Shown here in pieces: positions 33,036 to 46,147 of a DNA stretch of 64,000 nt. The stretch spans positions 289,396 through 353,395 of the forward strand of contig MEHQ01003078.1 of NCBI GenBank assembly GCA_008828725.1. The letters run 5' to 3'. Origin of the DNA: Saccharina japonica. Lineage: Eukaryota > Sar > Phaeophyceae > Laminariales > Laminariaceae. Each line of letters opens with the position of its first letter. The first letter of the stretch is position 1. The position numbers were made by a program, and so were the translations under genes. The notes under the pieces are model-generated. The model searched no databases. It saw nothing but the letters and a program-made list of their open reading frames with translations, and was not told where the DNA came from.

Positions 33036-34828
33036 TGGATGGGCACACCACGCCTCGTACGAGCACACCACATAACCACAGCTATCTGTCTCCCTTCGCC
33101 CTGTCGATCATCAGCACCGTCTCGCAACTCGCAAGCGATTTGTTTACGCATACTTTGCAAGGATATATGAACAGTTTCATGTTTCTGTTCACGAAAACCA
33201 AAAATCTTCGGCAGCGAAAATTTGAAATTTTATCGAATGCGGCGCAATAATGTGATAACAGGTATCATATACCAGGCTAGACGGTGCCACGAGACACCAT
33301 AGATAGCTCTTCGACGACACATCACGTTCAGAGCGATGATCAGGTGACATGGTACGTGACATTCTCGCGAACCTGCATCATGCTGTCTGTGCACGTACGT
33401 ACTTACGTACGTACATACAATGTGGCTGCTGTACATACGTACGTACGAAAAAAAAACGTGTATACGCAGGCAGAAGTACGTATTTCTATGATACGTACGT
33501 ATAATGATTTCGTTTAATAGGGCACAAATACTACTCTGCTGCATTGACTACTGGATGTGTACGTACGTCGTACAGCAGGCACATTGAACGCACGTATCAT
33601 ACGTACCAGCTGGTACGTACGATACTGTCAGCTGTGAGTTCAACCGATTGATATGATATTTTTCACGAAACAATCGGTATTCATGCATGCACGAGTCAAA
33701 AATGATCTCGATCATCAGGACAGTCTCGCGAGCGATTTTGCAAGCCCCTTTCGCGATGACAGCGAAACAATCAACAACAACAAACAATGTGCTCTCAGGA
33801 AGCAGCCAGCCCCCCCTGGCCACATATACCGTATTATAAATATGTTTCCCATCAAACAACCCGCATTGATTCGGAGTCAATCGCCATCGTTTCTATTATC
33901 TTCCCCATTATTTGTACTCCTATTGAGAATCTTCGTCGTCAATTTGTTTCCTAGTTTTTCATAGTATTTTGAATTTAGCCTCTATCGTCTCCATTACTAC
34001 TTGCTTCAATATGGCCCTACTGCCGTGGCGGCGGGAGGGCCTCTTATTCCCTAGTATTCGCATATTCTTACGCTTGTACACGAATATACTCAGATATAAT
34101 ATACTCAGATATCTTGCGGTTGTACACTGCTTGCTTTTGTCTTAGGTTTTAATCGGGACGCTGTATCTGTTTGGTTGGATGGAAGCACTTACTTTGTGTT
34201 ATGGTGGGGGTAATACATCAATGGCGAGACTTCATGAGCGAGTGGCCTTTGCCGCATGCTTTTCAGGTCATTTTGTATTCTTCGTTTGGAAGAACGCTTG
34301 AGAACTTCTGGTATTTATGCCGTGTATATTTCGTCTGTCCCTTCCTTCGGCTTTATCAAGTTGCCCCCAAGTCCGTTCACGCCTGTGGGTTACGTTGGGG
34401 GGGGGGTGTTGTGGCGTCTGGGGACCTTCTTCTGGCATATCCACGGGTTTAGTACTGATAGGTAGGCATGCACGTTCTTGTGTGAACCGCAACATGTAAT
34501 AACTGCTATTGGGAACGTCGCCGACTACGACGCATGTAATAACATCCTCTGTTTCTCTCTCTGTTATTGATCTGGGTCCATCCACTGAGCCGGGTGTTAC
34601 ACCGATGCTGACCCCGGGCTCCTGCTGAATACAGAAGTGTGGGTGTTGGGATGTCAGTGACTTGCGTTCCCCGCGAGCACGCCACAACATGTCGTTTCCG
34701 GCCAGCTATGTACCACAAACAGTTCGTTCTTATTATTGTTATTATTAATATATATATACATTTACGTATACCTATATATATATGATACCTGCTCATTTCG
34801 CTATTATTATTGTAATTAATACTATATA

Positions 34829-35158
34829 GCCGGTCGCCCCGGCGGTCTAACAGGTAACCACGAAGTCTGTTAGGTTGGAGGTCGAGGGTTCGATTCTCCG
34901 TATGTATGGAGATTTTTAGTCTCAAATGACACAAAGTGTCGAGAGCGCATATTATAGCGTGGGTAAGCACAATTCGACCAAAGTTGAAGAGGGAAGAAAG
35001 TGCTGAAATATTATCGCGATGAAAATGCAAGGCAATAACCGTAGTGGGGGAGGAGAAAGAAGAGCCTACTTTGTGGCTCCGAATCTGAGTTACGACTAGG
35101 AAGGAGAGAGAAAGGAAGGGCGAAGATAATAAAAGGGATGGGAAAAAAAAAAAAAAAA
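34829..35158 (+). mobile_element. tRNA-derived SINE, copy in U2
   Basis: Near-identical to 21281-21617, with a shorter A-tail that ends in CATAA rather than pure A. Its B-box region is GGGTTCGATTCTCC. Confidence 0.75.
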
Positions 35159-35550
35159 CATAATTACACTTGCCCAGTACACATGATGCCCTACCAGTTT
35201 CCGTCGTTTCCGACCTGCCTACGTAGCACGAACCCACACACCACCACCGATTCACTCACCCCCTGCACAAGGTTTTTGCGCTGACCCGAATCGCTTAACA
35301 AGAACTGTTGGTGGGCGGTGTTGGTGATGGCGGGACAACCAGCCCAGAGACCAACCGACCCACCCAGTAACTATCTCACCCACAACGCACACCCACCTAC
35401 CAATACTTGCCCATGAACCAAAAAAGGTGTATGTACTGGCACAAATCGCTCAAAATACAAAACGATGCAATCGATGGCAACTGCAGGAACACAGCAAAAA
35501 GAGAAGAACAGCCAACGCAGTAGCTTAATGCAGTTAGGAGTTTGACCACT

Positions 35551-36015
35551 TAACAACCGATTTTCCTAATAATTGAGAATTGCCTTCTTTCCGATGAGAA
35601 TGAAAATCGATTTTAGTACTTTGTTATCGTTTAAGAGTTGTATTTCGCTCACGGTCAAAATTTGACCTACTGTCAAGCTACTGTAGAAAATATGTTCCTC
35701 GATGGAAGGTATCGATCCACTAAAAAAAAATGAAATCGGCCTTGACAGGCTCGAAAAATCAAGGTTTTAAGGGAATTTGCATTTATGAGCGAGGTCCCTC
35801 GCCCATAAATACAGATTTTCTTGGATCCTCGATATCTTGAGACTGCCGATGCCGATTTTGTTTTTTTTTGTCATCGACGGGTGTCACAACTGACAATAGT
35901 TTACAGTGAAAAAGATGCCTGTAAGGGAAGTACATCTCTTACAATTCAAAAAACAGTATTTTCGGTTTTCATTCTCATCGGAAAGGCAATTCTCAATTAG
36001 GAAAATCGGCTGTTA
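35551..36015. mobile_element. Fold-back MITE, copy in U2
   Basis: Same element as 22005-22475 with small indels, for example an extra TTTC near 35588 and a shorter loop. Confidence 0.7.
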
Positions 36016-36843
36016 CTTGAAGGCGTCTGTCGCGCTCCTAATTCCCACCGTTCTTGCACTGTCTTTTTTGTTTTGCGTTCTTGACGTCTGTCCGTCAACT
36101 GTGGCAAGAGTACGGTCAACCATATTTTCTCTCGAGGTGTGAGACTTGTAGAGTCCGAACACGACTACTACTGCAGTTAACTCGTGCATTGCTATCATTT
36201 CATCAAATCCAGCCAGTTTCTCTCCCGACCACTTCTTGACTGAGCTTCGGAAATGTTCGGGACCGCAGGGAGAAGGAAGGGGAGGAGCGAGGTGAGAAGG
36301 AGAGTCAAGTGCTCGACGCGGTGTGCCTGGTGACGAAAAAACACCGCTCTAGAACATTCTGTGGTCGATAAGTGTTTTTGTTGTTTTTGATGTTGAATCG
36401 AAACGACAGCATAGACTGTGTGTGGCTGCTATGAAATAACACCACCAGCAACTACAACAGCAGAGTGGAGCGTTGTCGGCCGGAGCCGCATGGCGGATAC
36501 GCACACCCACCCACTTGAGATACTTATGCTGGTGCTCGTGGTGTGGTGACGATAGTGGTGTAGGTGGTGGCGCTGCTGGTGCTGTTGCTGCTATGGCTCC
36601 ATGGGTGTGTATACAGAAGGGTCAGAGTGACAAGGGTTCGAATCCTATTTTCCAAAATTAATCTATAGTGTGGTCCATGTGTGGTCGGTACATTGAATGG
36701 GTGGCGGTTGTTCTTGTGCAAGTTCCGTTGGTTTGTTTTGAGGTGTATCCATGCGCGCCTGATCCACACGAATGCTGATGCAGACATACTGCTGTAGCTC
36801 CACCCTTGCTCAAGGGCACGAGCCGCAAAATCCTCTCTGAACG

Positions 36844-36880
<37 letters not shown>

Positions 36881-37841
36881 AAGAAGGGGCACCTTGTAAC
36901 TCAAGGTTCTGTCGCCAAGCGAGCGGTTCTATTTGGTCGTTCTGCTACTTCGTAAGTATCATGTGATATTTTACACCGAAAACTTCATAGATAAAAACTT
37001 ACCTTCGTGTGACATACGTATGTATGTACGAACCTGTTGATTTGTGGCTATTATGATACGTGTTTTAATGCGTGTTTGTGCGCTGTCCACATATGTATCT
37101 ACGAAAATGATACGAAGCATATCCAACCGCTGGTTCTATTCATACCGCTTGTATTGTGTGATCTTGCAAGTGCAGCTCAACGGCAACGCAACCGGGGGCT
37201 CTAACCAGGGTCCGCCGATCCTTTTTTGTTTATACATTGACTTCTCCATTCACGTGGCGACAGAGAGATGTAGAGCAGATATCCTATTATGGCTCGTAGT
37301 GCGTATCATACGCACTGGTACTCGAACATTATTGCATTTGTTGGCGCAAAGCATAAACAGCAATTCGATGCGAGTCGACAAAAAGAGAAGAAAGGGCCGG
37401 AGTCTTGTCGTAGCCATAAAAAAGCAATGCACGAACCGTACGCAGTGGGGAGGAGGGGGAAGAGCCTTCTTTGTGACCCCGGATCTGAGGTACAACGACT
37501 ATCATACTACAGTAGGAAGGAGAGAAAGAAAAAAAGGTGAAGCCCAACAGGAGAAACAGGCAAATAAGAAAGCCAGGCTGAGATTAAGAGTACCAGGTAG
37601 AAAATTTTGAAATACTGGAGTCGTTACGTCGTATATTGTAATGAGTTTAGAAAGCACCCTCTCTCAAATAAAAAATCAAGCCTACTATCCAAGATTTCCT
37701 GTTTGTTATGGGGTGTCCTGTCCTGTACTGTAGTACTGCTGTAGCATCCGAAAAAAGGAAACTCGTTCGCAGGTACAGCGGCACGATCTTGAGCTATTTT
37801 GCTTGCGTGTCCTGCTGTAGGGTCGGATTGAAAGCTTGCAT

Positions 37842-38580
37842 TTAAGGGGCCCCTTCGGGCAAAACAATAAGAGCAAATAAAAACTAAATACGTTCTTATT
37901 TTTTCCAGTTGCCATACAACTTCTGGTATAACTTCATCCTTTTCATGACTCCCTACGGAGACGGACCTTGCTACAGTTTTAAGGCTCGAATTGCCGACAT
38001 ATTAATAGTTTTGAAGAGCCTAGGGTCATGGTCAACATTTATTTGTGTCTCAGAAGGCGTATCGATCAGACGCGTTTTGCATCACGGAAAAGTGCCTCTT
38101 ACTGGAAAACGACTCGTTGATCGTTTCGGAGCTCCTGTTTGGTATCTACGCTCTGCTGTGGTCACGTAGGACGGTACGGTCGGTCAAACTAGAGGCCCAG
38201 GTAGGTTCACCTACTAGTGATCGGCGTCCTCGTCGAAAATCTGAGTTTTAACAGTATTAGCAGCCGGAGAAACTGGTATTTTTCAAATTCGTCTTAGGTA
38301 CCAGGGGTATGGCGAGTCGTTTTCGAGTAAGAGGCACTTTCCGTGATGAAGTACGCGTCTGATCGATACGCCTCCCGAGACACAAATTTGAACCATGACC
38401 TAGGCCCTCCAAAACCACTCATATGTCGGACATCCGAGCATTGAAACTGGAGAAAAGCCGTTTTCCGTAGGAAAGTTATGAAAAGGTAGAAATTATACCA
38501 GAAATAGAATAGCAACTAACTGAGAAAAAAACGGATTGCTTTTTTGGTCTTATTGTTTTTGCCCGAAAGGGGCCCCTTAA
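37842..38580. mobile_element. P element copy 3 (in U2)
   Basis: TTAA plus AAGGGGCCCCTT at both ends. It differs from copies 1 and 2 at many positions and lacks the ATTAAT block at the point matching 24675 (CCTACTAGTGATCGG here, CCTACTATTAATAGTGATCG there). Confidence 0.65.
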
Positions 38581-40466
38581 AGACGTCAGCAACGAGGAGG
38601 CGGACGCAGGACCCAGTGACGCACCCGGGTCGAAGCTCCCGAGAGCCAACGAACGACGAAGTATGCCGGTTAGTTCGTAAGCTTGGGGGAAACAACCAAC
38701 AAGAAGGATCTCGTATTTTTCGTAGATAAATCGTTCCACAGATTTATGGTCGGAATACGGTTGTACCTGGTATGTACTTGTTCCTATATATTCAACGCGA
38801 GATCACCGGAGATCTCCAGTGTCGAACCTAAAGCCACCAGAGGATTGGGTAATAGGCAGAGCAAAAAAGCAAATTCAGACCTCCCCACCCACAATTCTGA
38901 CCTTCCCACCCACCTTACATCAATGAGTACGTACGTAGTACGTACGAGCTGGTTCCACAAAAAGGCTTAACATTCCACCTTCGGGAAATAACAAACGGAA
39001 TACACTGTTTTTTTCAACACGAAAGATATCCACACGACCGCATGAACAAGGGGAAGACATCCGTGGAGCGATTTTCGTCGTGCGAGTTGTAGTTCGTGAG
39101 ATATGGACATTGTCTTACGACTCGGGGAGGCGCTTTTTCACATATTATATACGGTGGATCCAGCAGCAAGCCTGAAATCGGGCCTTTGGATTTGACAATT
39201 CGGGCGCACCACCGAGTGCATGGAGTTGATCTGAAGTATATGTATGAACGCCCTTCACCAGGCCGTTCGAATGAGCCCATATATACGTGTGGACTCCAAC
39301 TATTGCATTCGTGGCCACGGTTTCAATACTGCTCCAGGGGGCACTTCACGAGACAAAAATGACAAAATCTCAAAAACTGCAGCGAGTCCACAGAAAATAA
39401 GGACAGGTTCGGAAAGCTACGCATCAGGCCTATGTTATTGGTATGATTTCAACCCCGGACAAGCTGGTGCCACAACTCGCAAAAAATCACTCTGCCCATT
39501 TATTTATTTTTGATCCACATCCCACATAAAACACACTCAAGTAATAGTTTTTACCCAAATCGTCATAACTTCGTCAATTATTATTACTTTGGGTCATGTT
39601 AGACATTTTTGTGACATTTTTAAATAAAATTATTATAAATACGTCAGCTGTGAGTTCAACCGATCATTTTTGTGGTGCCCTGGACAAACTCTGCCATACC
39701 TATTTTTTTCTTCGCCATCCGACAATGTGCAGCATGAGCTTCAACGTTGATCTCTCATAACATTCCCGCAACCAGAAAACCACGGAAACCAAGGAAACCT
39801 ACTGTATGCGCAAAGTCTAACATCCTTCTATGTCTACTTCCCGCCAAGTTGTACCTACAAGAATACTCAATTTAATAGTTGTTCAGACGGCATTTCAATT
39901 TGAGCCGACCTTCTTATTTTTAGATTCCCCTTATAAATCCAAGCGAAAATTTGTCAATTATCACGAATAAATCAACGAACACTCGGAGCTCGAACAACAA
40001 CAGAATAGGTCCAATCGAGGGCATCACAAAAATGCTCGACGTTATATATAGTAGACATAATTGGGGAAGTTGTGGCTGTGTGATCATATTTGCAGTCTTC
40101 TTATGGTTGGATCCACTATAATAGGGATAATATTCCTATAGTTAAATCAATATACTTTGAAATCAGGCTATATATCGATCAGTACATCGATATATTCGAC
40201 ACTATCAATAGACATGTTGACGTGATCGCATCAACAAGAAGAGGAAGACGCCCGTGACACTTGTTTTGATTGGCAAACCGTGAGGGGCTGCTATAAGAAA
40301 CGCCTGTCAAAGCACTAGGACAATATAGGGAGCAATTTTGGCACCTTGGGGGGACATTTACCCTTCCAGGAAATTGTTTTTGCGCTTTGGATTTTGTGAT
40401 TCGAACACCAAATTTATCAAGGTTGTGCGCAACAACAATACGAAACAAATAACACATAGAACAAGG

Positions 40467-41584
40467 GTGCACGAAAAAACAAAATTCTGACACCACACTC
40501 CAATTTTTATTTTTGGGAAACCAAATATTGGGGGGGGGGGGTGTCAATTGTTTTCTTTACGAAGGCACCCTCCGGCGTGTAGGGGGGTACACACCATACT
40601 AAATCCTATATAAAAATCAGACCATCCATAAACCGCAGTACCACACTATTTCCTATATAAACCAACTCCATACTAAAACCTATATTAGCCAATAGCAGGG
40701 GATGTTGGTGAATCGTCCCCGCATTCCCATGTGTAGGCAAGGCTTTCCAGACCATTCAACACCACTCAGCGTGTCTTGTAGCTCAACACTTTGGGAAGAA
40801 AGAACATGGACACGGCCGAGAGCATGAGCAGAAAGTAGCCGTGAAGGAGAGGATGCAGTCCATTAGGTCACGAAAACGCCCCAAGAAAGGAACCAGCGTG
40901 ACGATTCGACCACGCAAGAGATCGGGTGGAAGGGGAGGACGCGGGATACCGACAGCAAGCAAGCGGCGTTCCCATCGACATCGATGGGTCCGACGAAGAG
41001 GAGGAGGAAGAGGAGGAGGACGAGGTGGACGACGACGAGGAGGACGAGATGGACGGCGACGAGGAGGAGGAGGGCCAGGGGGGCGACGAGGAGGAGGGCG
41101 GGGAAGACGAGGAGGAAGAGGACGAAGAGGGGGTGAATGAGAAGGAGGAGGATGAAAACATAGAGGACGAGGAGGAGCAGGAGCGAAAGGAGGAGGATGA
41201 GGAGGAAGAGGAAGAGCAGGAGGAGGAAAACAACGAAGAGGACAGGCGGGGAGTTGATGGGGTAGGGAAGAAGGACTGCGGGCGTGGGGGTCGGGGTGTA
41301 GGGGCAGCAACGCCTTACGCTGTTAGCAGAACCGGGCGGCGCTGCACGTCGAAGAGGCAGTGGAGTCAGTTGGGTTAATTTTGGTGCGTCGAATTGTCTT
41401 TAATATGTTTCGCTCGGATGATTGTGCACGATCGTGGGATACTGTCGTGCTAGGGGATTATCGCCGGGAAAAGGTACGAAAGCTTCCAATGACCTTGATG
41501 CAAAAGCTTTGTACTAGTCTATCGTGGGGCAACATCGACGTAGTCTGGTTTGGTGTCGCATTTTGTTTTTTCGAAGACCCAGGT
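40467..41584. mobile_element. TE1 internal-deletion derivative in U2
   Basis: Same structure as 26938-28082 with a shorter acidic tract. The acidic frame (40926-41378) keeps the conserved C-terminal tail. Both derivatives share the same fused deletion junction (MDTAESMS joined to the KER block), so the deletion predates duplication of U. Confidence 0.6.
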
Positions 41585-42754
41585 ACATTATAGTAAGGTG
41601 GCAGCGGTGTTAATCTAGTACGAGCGACTGTCGGTACGTCCACCTTCCACCTAGTTCCGCCTGCCGATATATTTAACAACGACATTCTTTCAATATTTTT
41701 ACGAGTGACTGGTGTGGCGAGTGTGGTGGCGGTTCCCCAACTCCGACCCTGTCGACAGTATCAACACATTCCTTGTACAGTATGTTTGTATAAACCATTG
41801 TGTACACAGTGTTCACCACAAGCCAAGCAGTAGTAGACGCTAGGCACACGTACATAGATCAGCGTCTGCATGCGTGTGAGAGAAACAAAAAACACACGGG
41901 GAAAAAAACAAAACTCCAATATAGGGGGGGGGGGGGGGGTAGTGGGGTATCTGGGGTTCAGATCCGCGTGCACCCTTGCATAGAACAAACATTCTACGCA
42001 GCTCACAAAGTTAAGTATCTATTATTCAATCGGTTGAATTCACAGCTGAGTATTTATAATAATTTTATGTAACAACACAAAACAACTGACGCCTGGACTT
42101 AATGGTCAAAGTTGCCGAAACATTCGGAAACAAATGGAAAGGTGTACCTCAAGATCAAAACAAAAATCATGAAAGTCAAGCCGTGTGAGTTTTGTCGTAC
42201 TGGTGTGACACACAACCCCGCCAAGTTTCGTTCTCCAACTCTCAAAAACCAAAGCGCAAAGTTGCGAAGCCGTAGAGCTCTGTCTGGCTGTCGCTGGAAC
42301 CAGCTTGTAGCGATTTTCTTGTTTTTGCGCGCGATCATTTTATGCCCCAGCGAGGGTCTCCGCGTTGACCGCGCACTTAACGCGGCGTCTTTCTCGAGGC
42401 GAGACCCCGTCCCTGCTCCCTGCTGGCAAGAGGCCTCATCCAACCTAATGCTTACATTGAATGATCGGCGGCAGCGTAGAACAATACGATTACAGGGGAC
42501 CATGATACATAGGACCAAACATTGTTCGTAAACATAGGTAAATATGAAGGTCTGTGTGTATACCGTGGGTGCTGTAATACTATTAATACGACAGAAATAT
42601 ACTATTTCAAAGCCAAACTCACATAACCTGCCAGGTATAAAAATTATGTCCCTCCTATTTCATGCTCATCGCTGCACACTATACCAGGCAAAGGATTTCC
42701 AATCCTTCAGGCTCTCTCGTCTGAGCTCCTTTACTCGTATTTGTGTTTTTGTTA

Positions 42755-44812
42755 TTAAGGGGCCCCTTCGGTAATAAATAAAAAGAGAACTTGAGTGTTG
42801 AAAATACATATATATATTTCGTTTTTTTACAGCGGCAATACTATTTCTGGTATAATAACACCATATCAGTATTCCTTACGGAAAACGGCATAGCTCCAGT
42901 TCTAATGCTCAGACCTTCGACCGACCAACGTATAGCTTGTTCGTTATAGTCTCTAGGAGGTATTGGGCTCTTGGATCTGCAAGGGAGGGCAGGCATTGCT
43001 GTGTTTGCATCACGAAACGAAAGTGCTCCGCAGCAAGATTTTGATCGTTTCGGGGCTCCTGTTTGGTATCTACACTCTGCTGTGGCACGTAGGACGCTAC
43101 GGACGGTCGAACTAGAGGCTCAGGTGACATCCACTATTTTTTTAGTGTTGCCATTCCATGTTGTTGTTGTTGTCTTCACATTAAAAACCGTGCCGGTCTC
43201 TCTATCCAGTACCTCCATCTGTCCGTACTAATCCAACACTTGACACGGTCGATTCCCGTGGTCACAGGCTAACTTACCCAAAAAAAGGTATACTGAAATA
43301 AAAGTGGAACCCGAAGGGTCCGCAAAGCGATCAAAGCCAGTCAAAAACAGATAGTCTGGAGCCCTCCGCTCCCCTCTACACGCTATGTGAAGGTAAAAAT
43401 AAAAATGGAAAAGTCAACATCACCAATCGGGGGTATACGCCCCCTGATTATATCTTGGTGCCCCTATAATGCCGGGGTGTTCCGTGCCGGGTTCACGCCG
43501 GTCAGGCAAACAAATCGAGTCCTCCACCCCGATTATAAACGCAGACATGATACGGGGGAAGGGAACTATGGTCCCGTGTGACTGATGTACCCCCGGCCTG
43601 CGAGCAGTGTAACTGCAAAAGGTCAAAACAACGAAGGGAAAAAACAAGACAAAGACAAAGAGACAAGTCAAAAGTACAAGCAAACACTCGAACACAACAA
43701 GACCGCAGAGACAACACATTGACACGTCATCCCGAGGGGGTGGTGCAATGGTGCGGCGGTGGGGGGAGGGGAAAAAAACAAAACAAACAAACAACAAACA
43801 GTCCAGGAGAGTCAATCCGGCACATATCGCGCCACTCGGTCCGCCATTTCTCGCTTGTTTCCTTCCCTCGCCGATTCGCCCTTCTTCCGCACCCCTCCGT
43901 CCCGTTGGTTTTTGGTATCTCTTTATTATTGCTGCGCTCTTTTTCTCTCTTGGTCGCTCGTTTCCGGCTAGCCTCCTCTTCGTCCTTGTGCCAGGAGTTC
44001 ATAAACCTCTCAGCTCCCTGCAGCACTCCCTTGTACCACTGCTTTCCTCCCTTCACCTTCGCTGCTTCCGCCCAAACTGAATTCGGGACTCCGAAGACAC
44101 GTCTCTGGTCGCCATTAAGTATCACAAATGTTGGCCATGATCTAGGCTCTCTGAAACTACTCAATGGTCGAAACTCTGAGCCTTAGAACTGGAGAAATGC
44201 CGTTTTCCGTACGTAGGGGGTCACTAGGGATGTACATCAACTCTTTTTCGGGGTTGATTTGATTGTTGATTAATTTGTCCAAATCGTGTTGATTTAATCA
44301 TGATTAGTTGATTAATATCAACACAATCAACTACACGATGATGTGATTAATAATCATGATTATCGGTTGATTGTTGATGGTTTTCACGGTTACACCACAA
44401 AACGCCTCTTTTTGATAAAAAAAATCAACTAATCATGATTAATTTCAATAATCAACTAATCATTGATTAGTTAATTTGTGGCAATGTGCGCCGGGAAGAA
44501 CATTTTTTACGGTTACATCACAAAACGCCCCATTTTTATTCAAAAATAATCAACTAATCATGATTATGTTCAATAATCAACTAATCATCACTAGTTGATT
44601 TATAATCAACAATCAACAAGAATTAATCACATCACGTGATTAAAATTAATCACCAAAAATAATCATAATCAACACGTGATTATGAGTTGATGTACATCCC
44701 TAGGGGTCACGCAAATGTGGAAATTTTACCAGAAATATTATTGCAACTGAAAAACAAAAACGGATTTGTTTTTCATTTGCTCATATATGTTGTGTCCGAA
44801 GGGGCCCCTTAA
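42755..44812. mobile_element. Complete 2.06-kb P-type element spanning the U2/V junction
   Basis: The left end TTAAGGGGCCCCTTCGG (42755) and the right end CCGAAGGGGCCCCTTAA (ending 44812) are inverted repeats flanked by TTAA. Subterminal inverted similarity continues (TTTCTGGTATAATA against TTTTACCAGAAATATT, and CTCCAGTTCTAATGCTCAGA against its complement near 44180). The right arm is interrupted by the hAT-like MITE at 44225-44702. A 145-codon minus-strand frame (44164-43727), with SWHKDEEEASRKRA and a basic Lys/Arg-rich middle, could be a remnant of a protein. It is not recognisable as a transposase. Confidence 0.6.
44225..44702. mobile_element. hAT-like fold-back MITE with 8-bp target duplication
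   Basis: The termini TAGGGATGTACATCAACTC are inverted at both ends. The bases immediately outside are GGGGTCAC on both sides (44217-44224 and 44703-44710), a perfect 8-bp direct duplication. Eight-base duplications and TAGGG-type ends are the signature of hAT transposition. The element has no coding capacity, so it was moved in trans. It sits inside the right inverted repeat of the P element. Confidence 0.85.
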
Positions 44813-44868
44813 GGACGGTACGTGTATCGTACGTACGGGACTTGACACGTATATATATATATATATGT

Positions 44869-45195
44869 TCCATCCCATTTAGTATCTTCGCACGTCTGTC
44901 TTCTCCCTCCCTAGTCGTAACTCAGATCCGGGGTCACAAAGTAAGCTCCTCTCCCTCCTCCCCCACTACGGTTCATGCCTTGATGTTTATCGCGCAGAGG
45001 GCTCAGCCTTCCCAACGTTCGTGGATTTTCATCGAATTTTGCTAACTCACGCTCTCGCGCTTTCCGCTGGTCAAAATATGTTTTTTGCGAGAAAGCGTCC
45101 CTACGAGCACATGCACTCGGGGGGGGCTCGAACTCACGAACTTGACTTTAACAGGCTTCGTGGTTACTTACTATTAATAGCCCACCGGGGCGATG
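44869..45195 (-). mobile_element. tRNA-derived SINE in direct V, minus strand
   Basis: Complement of the 31045-31370 copy. Reading the minus strand, the head with CTATTAATAG lies at about 45190-45165, and the GTTCGAGCC B-box region lies near 45130. Confidence 0.65.
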
Positions 45196-45659
45196 TCTGA
45201 TGCTCGAAGTTCCGAAGTTTCATTCATACACGCCATGCATCAATTGGCTATCACCAAATCACCACAGGTCTAGAAACGCTGCTAAAATTAATTAAAACCA
45301 ATCCGCCCAGAAAAGACTAGACGACTATTAATATCAAGCTCCCAAAAACAAACCAAACACCGACAGTATACACCGCCCACCGCGCACCCTCCATAGAAAC
45401 CCACGTTGTCTTGTGGGGCGTGAAGGTATGCTTAGTTCACTGGAATACTCGATCAGCAACCTGTGCCTGAAACTGCAACGGTCAACTACCTTGAAGGTTA
45501 GTCGAAAACTATTATTTCGATTGCTTGACAAAAAGTTCATATTTGTAGGAAGTTTTTGGATCGTTCGTTCGTGGAATCGATTCATCCATACTCGTATTAA
45601 TATTAATAGTACGTGTCATATCAAGTACTATTGCTGTATAGAAGGTGAGAAACACCAAA

Positions 45660-45981
45660 CGCCCCGATGGTCTATTAATAGTGGTACCCTCGAACGCTTC
45701 TAAGAGTTGATTTACGGAGTTCGAACCCCACGTGGGTAGGACTTTTGAGTTTATTTGCAAAAACAAATATAGAACGGAACCAACTGCTGAGAGCGCCTAT
45801 TGATAGTATAGCGTGGGTAGAAAGGGCTGAAGTTTTCTCGCGATAAAAACGCAAGGCACGAACCGTAGTGGGGGAGGAGGGAGAGGAGCCTACTTTGTGG
45901 GTCCAGATCTGAGTTACGACCAGGAAGGAGAGAGGAAGGAAGGGCGAAGATAATAAATGGGATGGAAAAAAAGAAGAAAAA
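45660..45981 (+). mobile_element. tRNA-derived SINE in direct V, plus strand
   Basis: The head CGCCCCGATGGTCTATTAAT continues to a GGAGTTCGAACCCCA B-box region at about 45717-45731. The core GAACCGTAGTGGGGGAGGAG follows, and the copy ends GGGATGGAAAAAAAGAAGAA. Confidence 0.65.
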
Positions 45982-46147
45982 ACAAGCCAAGACAACAAGA
46001 AATAATCACGTGCATTGATGAGCAAATGCTCGGTAGCTGACTAAATTTTACTTTTCTCGCACGCGCGCCCGCCGTAGCTGAGTCGGACGCCTATCCATCA
46101 CCTCGCACTACCACCCCACGAAGGAGCTGCTGCATGACCACCCCGTA

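Larger units (their letters stand above)
32923..43287 (+). repeat. Module U, copy 2 (10.4 kb)
   Basis: Collinear with 19382-29801, starting with a (TTG)n array (32923-33035) and ending CTTACCCAAAAAAAG. Beyond this point the P element continues without interruption into module V, so this copy preserves the unbroken junction. It contains R2 (34462-34683), a SINE, a fold-back MITE, a mariner-like MITE, a P element and a TE1 derivative (40467-41584). No host gene recognised. Confidence 0.85.
43288..46147 (+). repeat. Module V, direct copy
   Basis: Follows U2 directly; the reverse complement of 30080-32922. It carries the right part of the P element, the hAT-like MITE and two SINEs. It ends near ACCACCCCGTACGAATCCCA, beyond which the sequence is single-copy in the window. 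Confidence 0.8.

Noticed and set aside
30080..46147. One giant transposon with 2.85-kb terminal inverted repeats (the V copies) around U2
   Set aside because: V edges do not show transposon tips or target duplications, and one V boundary falls inside a P element, so rearrangement explains the layout better.
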